DNA from: an uncultured Arenicella sp.
GTDB lineage: Bacteria > Pseudomonadota > Gammaproteobacteria > Arenicellales > Arenicellaceae
Reading direction: 5' to 3'
NCBI GenBank assembly: GCA_937922925.1
Contig: CALAKU010000096.1
Span: 1 to 35,670 of the forward strand
Length of the DNA: 35,670 nucleotides
Shown here: positions 30,686 to 35,670 of the stretch, piece after piece
Numbering within the stretch: the stretch's first letter is position 1
How the letters are laid out: the number at the start of each line of letters is the position of its first letter
Notes under the pieces: model-generated
Databases searched by the model: none
What the model was told of the DNA's origin: nothing
The model's input: the letters and a program-made list of their open reading frames with translations, nothing else
Position numbers and translations under genes: made by a program

Positions 30686-32362
30686 ATGCCTTATTTATCT
30701 TCGTTTAAGTTAGTGCTGTGTTTGCTGGTTGGATTGTTGCTGCTGAGCAGCTGCACGCGAAAAGCCGATCTCGTTGCTGTTGAAGATCACGACAGCGCAA
30801 AGCAATCTAAGGTTAAAGTAAAACAACAACCCGTTCCTGAGAGCGTGTTGGGCACAGCTAGGGAGGAAGAGAGAAAAGTCAAGACTCTACGCCATCGAAA
30901 CTTGCCTCGATATCAAGCCTTGGCTTATACCCACGCTGAAAAACCAGATCGAAGCGAATACCCTGGTTTTGAAGAAAACGGCATCAAACTAACTCGTGAG
31001 GACCCAGTATCGACCTTCTCTATTGATACTGATACCAGTGCTTATTCATTGGTGCGAGCAACATTGAATCGTGGCGTAATACCAAGCCCTGAGATGATCA
31101 GAACCGAAGAGCTAATTAACTATTTTGACTACGACTACGCCCTACCCGCCTCAAAAGAACAACCCTTTGCGCCCAGTGTTGCCCTGATTAACGCGCCGTG
31201 GTCAGAAGACAAGCAACTTCTTAAAATTGGCATCAAGGGGTTTGACGTAGAAGCAGACCGCCAGCCAGATAGTAATTTGGTTTTCTTGTTAGATGTATCT
31301 GGCTCTATGCAAGCTCAAAACAAATTGCCTTTACTTAAAAAGTCGATCACGCTTTTATTAGGCAGCTTAAAGCCAAGCGATACCGTTAGTATTGTTGTCT
31401 ATGCCGGTGCATCTGGTGTCGTGCTTGAGCCAACCCAGGTGAAACACAGACACAAAATTCTAGGCGCGCTCAGTCGGCTTAGCGCAGGCGGCAGTACCGC
31501 AGGCGGCGCAGGCTTGGAGCTTGCGTATCAACTTGCTCAAGAAAACTTTAACCAAGATGCGGTAAACCGAATCATTCTCGGAACTGACGGCGACTTCAAT
31601 GTGGGCGCCAGTCGTAATCAAGACATCTTGGCGTTGGTGAAGCAAAAGCGTCAACAAGGGGTTTATATATCTGTGCTTGGTTTTGGTGGAAATAACTATC
31701 AAGACGACATGATGCAAACTATCGCCCAAAATGGTAACGGCATTGCGGCATACATCGATACTCTAAAAGAAGCAAAAAAGGTATTGGTTGATGAAGCCAC
31801 ATCAAACTTATTTCCAATTGCCAATGACGTAAAAATCCAAGTCGAGTTTAACCCCGCTGTTGTCGCTGAGTACCGACTGTTGGGTTACGAAACTCGTAAA
31901 TTAAATAGGGAAGATTTCAACAACGATAAAGTTGATGCAGGTGAAGTGGGCGCAGGCCACAGTGTGACGGCGATTTATGAAATTACTCCGACAAACTCAA
32001 ACGGTGCTGCGATTGACCCTCTACGATATCAAAGCGAGAAGAATACCTTCACTGACAATGTGTCTGGAGAGCTCGGTTTTTTGAAGATTCGTTACAAACT
32101 GCCAGGGGAGAGTAAAAGTGAACTTATTAGTGCAGCCATAGAAAACCGTATCGTGGTCAGCCAAGAAGCACAGTTCGCAACAGCGGTAGCGGGCTTTGCA
32201 GAGCTATTGCGAGGCGGTGAACGTGTAGCAGATTTGAGTTTTGATACTCTAATCTCGATAGCGAAAAAGGCACGCGGTGATGACCCCTATGGTTACCGTG
32301 CCGAGTTTATTCAAATGGTAGAAATGGCAAAGGTGTTAAACGAAGGCGTGGCGACTCGGTAG
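30686..32362 (+). CDS. VWA domain lipoprotein, YfbK-like
   Basis: A 558-residue protein from the ATG at 30686. A signal peptide ends in LLSSC (Cys23), a lipobox, so it is a lipoprotein. A charged linker follows (30-95), and then the YfbK-type lead-in (FSIDTDTSAYSLVRATLNRG). The von Willebrand A domain has the metal-ion site DVSGSM at 203-208 and ILGTDGDFNVG near 296-306. A C-terminal DUF3520-like domain covers about the last 180 residues (FNPAVVAEYRLLGYETR, then FIQMVEMAK). VWA lipoproteins bind partner proteins through a divalent cation; the partner is unknown. An in-frame TTG 15 bases upstream is less likely than the ATG, which has GAGG nine bases before it. Confidence 0.85.
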   Translation: MPYLSSFKLVLCLLVGLLLLSSCTRKADLVAVEDHDSAKQSKVKVKQQPVPESVLGTAREEERKVKTLRHRNLPRYQALAYTHAEKPDRSEYPGFEENGIKLTREDPVSTFSIDTDTSAYSLVRATLNRGVIPSPEMIRTEELINYFDYDYALPASKEQPFAPSVALINAPWSEDKQLLKIGIKGFDVEADRQPDSNLVFLLDVSGSMQAQNKLPLLKKSITLLLGSLKPSDTVSIVVYAGASGVVLEPTQVKHRHKILGALSRLSAGGSTAGGAGLELAYQLAQENFNQDAVNRIILGTDGDFNVGASRNQDILALVKQKRQQGVYISVLGFGGNNYQDDMMQTIAQNGNGIAAYIDTLKEAKKVLVDEATSNLFPIANDVKIQVEFNPAVVAEYRLLGYETRKLNREDFNNDKVDAGEVGAGHSVTAIYEITPTNSNGAAIDPLRYQSEKNTFTDNVSGELGFLKIRYKLPGESKSELISAAIENRIVVSQEAQFATAVAGFAELLRGGERVADLSFDTLISIAKKARGDDPYGYRAEFIQMVEMAKVLNEGVATR

Positions 32363-32370
32363 CATTAGGG

Positions 32371-32398
32371 AAGATCCTGACTTTCGTCAGGATGACTT
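32371..32398 (+). repeat. Palindromic repeat, left copy
   Basis: ATCCTGAC (32374-32381), loop TTTC, GTCAGGAT (32386-32393), preceded by AAG and followed by GACTT. The stem is a perfect 8 bp. No T run follows, so it is a weak terminator at best for the VWA gene ending nine bases earlier. Its flanks AAGATCCTGA and CAGGATGACTT match the inverse complement of the right copy. Confidence 0.6.
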
Positions 32399-32468
32399 GA
32401 GTGGGCGTGGCGGTTCAGTGGCTTGAGATGATGCTTACGTGGGCTGAGCTGGCGATTTAACTCTGTTG

Positions 32469-32573
32469 ATACGATGACTAACTCTGCTGCTGCAACTATT
32501 TAGTCCGTAGGTGCAATGACTGACTCCACTGGTACAACGCCTAACTCCGCTGGTGTGGTGACTAACTCGACAA
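32469..32573 (+). repeat. Five imperfect 21-bp tandem repeats
   Basis: Units start at 32469, 32490, 32511, 32532 and 32553, each exactly 21 bp. Units 1, 3 and 4 agree best in the second half (GACTAACTCTGCTG, GACTGACTCCACTG, CCTAACTCCGCTG) and unit 5 shares GACTAACTC. Unit 2 is the most diverged and contains a TAG in the one frame that is otherwise open. A 21-bp period would be two helical turns, or seven codons. It may be a decayed coding repeat or a protein-binding array. Confidence 0.5.
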
Positions 32574-32592
32574 ACACCGAACAACCCCCACA

Positions 32593-32621
32593 AAGTCATC
32601 CTGAACTTGATTCAGGATCTA
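32593..32621 (-). repeat. Palindromic repeat, right copy, inverted relative to the left copy
   Basis: ATCCTGAA (32598-32605), loop of five, TTCAGGAT (32611-32618) with AAGTC before and CT after. On the minus strand it reads AGATCCTGAATCAAGTTCAG and on to GATGACTT, closely like the left copy. The core, roughly CATCCTGAACTTGATTCAGG, resembles short interspersed palindromes seen repeatedly in several proteobacterial genomes; this resemblance is from memory and needs checking. Confidence 0.5.
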
Positions 32622-32678
32622 AGCCAAACGCCGACAAAGAACCCGCTCCTTACGCCTGACTTTATAAACAACACTCAA

Positions 32679-33857
32679 CTAAGGCCTATTACGCCCCAAT
32701 TCATCGTGGCTGGAAACCCAGTCGCCTGCGAGTACGGCGGCGGCTAATGAGAGTTCACCTGCGAGTACAGTAGCGGCGCAAATCTCGGCTAGCTTCATGA
32801 CCTTGCCATCGCCGTAGCAATCTAACATTTCTAGGCTTTCTCTTTGCGTGGCTAATCCGGTGCCGCCGCCGTAGCTCGCGACGATCAGTGAGGGTAAGGT
32901 AATGCTCCAGTACAAGTCGCCATTATCAAGTAAATCTACATAGACAATACCTGCTTGCGATTCGGCGATATTGGCCGCGTCTTGGCCAGTGGCGATAAAT
33001 AAAGCGGCGAGCCCATTCGCGGCGTGCAAACCATTATTACTGGTGCCAGCCAACATGCCGCCCACATTGGAGACTTGACGTGCCCGAAACAGAGTTTGGG
33101 TATCAACCCGTAAGCGCGATTTACACAGCTCGTTCGGCAAAACAACCTCGGCAACCACACGCGCTCCGCGCGAATGCAGGGTATTTAGCTGCGAGTGTTT
33201 TTTATCCGTGTCGATGGCTCCTGAGAGCGTATAGCCCGATAGTTGTTGATTGTGCAGCGCTATCCATTCGCAGGCGGCCAAGGTGGCTTTGCCGCACATG
33301 TTTTGGCCAGCGGCATCGCCAGTTAGGTAATTAAACCGGCAAAAGTGCATGCGAGAAACAACGTAATGCTCAACATGTGAAAGCGTACCGATTGACGTGG
33401 TGGCTTCGGCCGCGGCTTTGATTTCGTCAAAGTGCGTGTCAAACCACTCTCTGAAATCACGCGCCTCGCGTGCCGATTGAAAATGAAAAACCGGCGCTCG
33501 CTGCATGTAGCGCTCAACCACCGTCGTGTTGACACCACCGGCATCACTTAAGACACTCATACCGCGGCTATAGCTCGCCACCAAAGTACCTTCGGTGGTC
33601 GCCATCGGAATATAAAAGTCACCTTGCGCGTGCTCGCCGTTAATTTTAAGAGGCCCAGCCAAGCCGATAGGCACTTGCGCTACTCCTAAGGGATTTTCAA
33701 TATTGCCTTCAAGGTTTTTGGGCTCCTGTGAGTGATGCGCTATGTGTTGAGCTTTGCTCGACGTCTGTGCGCGCACAAATGCAAGGCGGTCATCCATGCT
33801 GTGCTTCGTATAATTATCTTGCTGGCGCGGAATTTTAGGCGCTTTGTTTTCTGACAT
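32679..33857 (-). CDS. Hydroxymethylglutaryl-CoA reductase (class I type)
   Basis: HMG-CoA reductase makes mevalonate from HMG-CoA with NAD(P)H, the committed step of the mevalonate isoprenoid pathway. The 392-residue product from ATG 33857 has ENPLGVAQVPIGLAGPL at about 54-70 and MATTEGTLVAS at 85-95 with the catalytic Glu89. DTDKKHSQLN at about 216 carries the catalytic lysine, TGDAAGQNM lies at 179-187, and GQDAAN at about 292 holds the catalytic Asp. The C-terminal SSHDELGRNRP has the catalytic His. MATTEG with GDAxGxNM marks class I (eukaryote/archaea type), not the Pseudomonas mevalonii class II. GGGGAA nine bases upstream fixes the start; a GTC-separated ATG twelve bases earlier is in frame. 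Other mevalonate genes are not in the window. Confidence 0.93.
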   Translation of the reverse strand: MSENKAPKIPRQQDNYTKHSMDDRLAFVRAQTSSKAQHIAHHSQEPKNLEGNIENPLGVAQVPIGLAGPLKINGEHAQGDFYIPMATTEGTLVASYSRGMSVLSDAGGVNTTVVERYMQRAPVFHFQSAREARDFREWFDTHFDEIKAAAEATTSIGTLSHVEHYVVSRMHFCRFNYLTGDAAGQNMCGKATLAACEWIALHNQQLSGYTLSGAIDTDKKHSQLNTLHSRGARVVAEVVLPNELCKSRLRVDTQTLFRARQVSNVGGMLAGTSNNGLHAANGLAALFIATGQDAANIAESQAGIVYVDLLDNGDLYWSITLPSLIVASYGGGTGLATQRESLEMLDCYGDGKVMKLAEICAATVLAGELSLAAAVLAGDWVSSHDELGRNRP

Positions 33858-33991
33858 GACGTTCCCCATTGATGCAGGCTGCGGGCCGCAGTTAACTCAA
33901 GTTTATAGCGCGGTCAATGATCACTAATTCACTGCGCTAAAGTCTTTCTTCTTTTGAGTTGATTATAGAATAGAATGATCTCTCGACTGTC

Positions 33992-35305
33992 ATGACCAAG
34001 CGAACCTCAAATAAGATGAATCAAAGCAAGCCATTAGGATTTTGGAGTTGTTGGGCCTTAACCGTTGGCATCATGATTGGTTCTGGTATTTTTCTCTTGC
34101 CGGCCAGCTTGGTTAAATTTGGTTTACTGAGTTTCTGGGGTTGGGGTTTAACCGCATTGGGTTCGGTTGCCTTGGCGTTGGTAATTGCACGTTTATCCAA
34201 TCGCACCACAAAATCGGGAGCTGTCTTTCAATACACTCGCGATGCTTTTGGTGACTTCCCGTCTTTCTTGGTGGCCTGGGCGTATTGGGCGTCCTACTGG
34301 ATTGCCATACCGGCAATGGCGATCGCGTTTGTGGGGTACCTCTCCGTGTTTGTGCCCGCTATAAAAGACAACGCGGTGGCCGAAGCGACCGCTGCATTGA
34401 TCTTAATTTGGGCAGTCACCTTGATCAATCTGCGTGGCTTAGCGCAAGCAGGCCGAATGCAAATTGTTATGACTTTGCTTAAGCTAATACCGCTGTTAGT
34501 GATCGTGGCTTTGGGCGCGTTTGCGGGAACCAGCGATAATCTACCTGAGCTAAACCCCCAGGGCGGAAGCGTGATTGGTATTATTGCCGCATCGGCCTTA
34601 CTGACCATGTGGGCGTTTTCTGGTATGGAAGCCGGTGCGGTGCCAGCCGCCGATGTGGTTGAACCAGAACGCACGATCCCTCGAGCCATTTTGTTCGGCA
34701 CCTTAGTGGTCGCCTTTGTTTATATTGCCTCGAGCTACGCAGTAATGAGTTTGGTGCCGGCCGAGCAATTAGCCAATTCTACCTCGCCATTTGCGGATGC
34801 TGCGCAAGGCCTGGGAAGCTGGGGCCCTACATTGGTAGCGATTGGGGCAATGATTTCTACGGCGGGCGCGATCAACGGCACGATCTTTCTATTGGGCCAA
34901 CTACCGATGGCCGTCGCCGTCGAAGGTTTGGCGCATCCAGCGTTGGCTAAACGTAACCGCGGTGGCGCACCGGCGGTATCTTTAATTTTAGCGTCTTTGT
35001 TGGGTTCGATTTTATTAATCGCTAATTACAATAAAGGCTTGCTCGAGATGTTTGAGCTTTTGGTGGTCATGAGTACATCGGCCTATTTAGTGCCTATGCT
35101 GGTATGTGGCTTGGCTGAGTTAAAGGCCTCTTGGCGAGCCGCCAAGGGTTGGGGCTTACTCGCCTTGTTCGCGAGCGTCTATAGTGGCTTTGCCATTTAT
35201 GGGTCGGGCTTGGATGTATTGGCCTGGGGAATTGTATTGTTCGCTGCCGGCATCCCGCTTTACTTTTGGGGCCGGCAACAATCTAAGCTAACAAGCAGTG
35301 GCTAG
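33992..35305 (+). CDS. APC superfamily amino acid permease
   Basis: A 437-residue membrane protein with about twelve helices. The first helix holds VGIMIGSGIFLLPASL, the substrate-binding G-S-G motif of the amino acid-polyamine-organocation family. The fifth/sixth helix area has ALLTMWAFSGMEAGAVPA, the conserved W-x-F-x-G-x-E/M segment. AdiC/CadB/YjeH-like antiporters and uniporters show this pattern; the substrate is not determined. ATG 33992 has no clear ribosome binding site. ATG 34016 (Met9) is an alternative and still precedes the first helix. It is divergent from the HMG-CoA reductase gene, with 134 bp shared promoter space. Confidence 0.85.
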   Translation: MTKRTSNKMNQSKPLGFWSCWALTVGIMIGSGIFLLPASLVKFGLLSFWGWGLTALGSVALALVIARLSNRTTKSGAVFQYTRDAFGDFPSFLVAWAYWASYWIAIPAMAIAFVGYLSVFVPAIKDNAVAEATAALILIWAVTLINLRGLAQAGRMQIVMTLLKLIPLLVIVALGAFAGTSDNLPELNPQGGSVIGIIAASALLTMWAFSGMEAGAVPAADVVEPERTIPRAILFGTLVVAFVYIASSYAVMSLVPAEQLANSTSPFADAAQGLGSWGPTLVAIGAMISTAGAINGTIFLLGQLPMAVAVEGLAHPALAKRNRGGAPAVSLILASLLGSILLIANYNKGLLEMFELLVVMSTSAYLVPMLVCGLAELKASWRAAKGWGLLALFASVYSGFAIYGSGLDVLAWGIVLFAAGIPLYFWGRQQSKLTSSG

Positions 35306-35328
35306 CTGGTTGATCTTTTTAGGATGAT

Positions 35329-35670
35329 CTAGGATTCAGCCGAATCTTTGCTGGCCTCATCTTCTTGCGGCGCATCCAATTTAACCTGGGCAATTTTGTC
35401 CTCAGCGCCGCTTTCATTGTGCCGCGTTAACAAGGTATTCAAATGGAAGACCGATGTCATCATTGAATAGAACGGCAAAATGTAACCGCGCTTACGCAGT
35501 TCCAAAAACACCTCGTCGCTCAATTCGTTAGCGGCTTTTTCATCAACCGTGTTCAACCCTTTAAGCGTGTTGACACGCCCACTTTGATATTGAACCACCA
35601 CATCAATCGGTTTGATCAGCTTGTGCTCGTCTAAAAAACGACCGAACTGAACGCTTTGTATTTCATTGTT
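35329..35670 (-). CDS. SapC family protein (C-terminal part, cut by window edge)
   Basis: The frame is open to the right window edge; 113 residues are visible. It reads FGRFLDEHKLIKPIDVVVQY, then LKGLNTVDEKAANELSDE and VFLELRKRGYILPFYSMMTS. The G-L-x-T-V-D-E, L-x-D-x-x-F-L-E-L-R and G-x-x-x-x-x-Y elements match the C-terminal domain of SapC proteins, which are secreted or cell-surface associated in some bacteria and of uncertain role. A 29-residue acidic tail (ESGAEDKIAQVKLDAPQEDE) follows the domain. The 5' part, including any signal, is outside the window. Confidence 0.72.
   Translation of the reverse strand, partial: NNEIQSVQFGRFLDEHKLIKPIDVVVQYQSGRVNTLKGLNTVDEKAANELSDEVFLELRKRGYILPFYSMMTSVFHLNTLLTRHNESGAEDKIAQVKLDAPQEDEASKDSAES

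Larger units (their letters stand above)
32363..32678. repeat. Intergenic repeat element: two inverted palindromes around a 21-bp tandem array
   Basis: This 316-bp gap has no convincing gene. Two palindromes, 32371-32398 and 32593-32621, are similar and lie in opposite orientation. Between them sits a five-unit 21-bp repeat (32469-32573). A 47-codon frame (32516-32659) passes through part of the array and the second palindrome, ending at a TGA, but stops occur upstream and the product is threonine/serine-rich, so it is probably not a gene. The layout is like a REP doublet (BIME) or a MITE-like element. It separates two convergent genes. Confidence 0.55.

Noticed and set aside
32371..32398. 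Left palindrome as terminator of the VWA gene
   Set aside because: The stem is good but no T tract follows, and the same palindrome recurs inverted nearby, so a repeat element is the better reading.
32469..32573. The 21-bp repeat array as a CRISPR
   Set aside because: The units are directly abutting with no spacers, imperfect and too short, and no cas gene is present.
32516..32659. A 47-codon frame through the 21-bp repeats
   Set aside because: Low-complexity product, no ribosome binding site, a stop in the preceding unit, and it runs through the palindrome, so it is listed as a repeat region only.

Overview
This is a stretch of bacterial chromosome of about 48% G+C by eye, densely packed with genes on both strands. 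It is most likely gammaproteobacterial. The support for that is the PriA, MscL, GcvR-like double-ACT, PspA, Ycf46-like AAA and SapC-type proteins, together with an apparent sigma-54 promoter. I cannot place it to genus. A class I HMG-CoA reductase is uncommon in this group and points to the mevalonate route or to transfer. I saw no tRNA, rRNA, CRISPR array, insertion sequence or prophage.

Layout. 1-2081 (minus): the start of mscL, then a methyltransferase / endonuclease-exonuclease-phosphatase pair. 2082-2552 is an AT-rich gap with three perfect DnaA boxes, followed by priA (plus). 5126-6905 holds a dyad, then a DGPF/YCII protein overlapping an ECF42-type sigma factor. 6934-9102 (minus) holds a GT2 glycosyltransferase, a PDZ membrane protein and a MOSC protein. 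A GT-C membrane glycosyltransferase diverges from the GT2 gene. 10521-13892 holds a small secreted protein with its own terminator, a Ycf46-like ATPase, a TMEM175-like channel and a GcvR-like ACT protein.

14055-19911 (plus) is a metabolic run: AraC regulator, VOC protein, enoyl-CoA hydratase family protein, TonB-like anchored protein, second YCII protein, then an AEC transporter translationally coupled to a PYROXD2-like flavoprotein. 19947-21331 (minus) holds a secreted unknown and a GNAT acetyltransferase. The gap 21332-21724 holds no convincing gene. It does hold a near-consensus sigma-54 promoter, a 10-bp stem starting at the predicted start site, and a strong intrinsic terminator, so it looks like a roughly 100-nt small RNA gene.

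21725-23693 (minus) is an operon of ECF sigma factor, single-pass membrane protein (candidate anti-sigma) and DUF4097 protein. 23834-25832 (minus) is pspA overlapping a polytopic membrane protein; an HTH regulator plus acyltransferase-3 gene diverges from it across an intergenic region with two related inverted repeats. 28125-30619 holds a GFA protein, DUF1304 protein, MFS transporter and small basic protein. 30686-32362 is a VWA lipoprotein. The gap 32363-32678 has two oppositely oriented palindromes around five imperfect 21-bp tandem repeats. HMG-CoA reductase (minus), an APC permease (plus) and the C-terminal part of a SapC-family protein (minus) end the window.

The items most worth following are the sigma-54 small RNA locus, the DnaA-box cluster before priA, the palindrome/21-mer element, and the pspA-membrane protein-HTH-acyltransferase neighbourhood. 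All functions here are read from sequence and family memory. No search, structure prediction or experiment was run.
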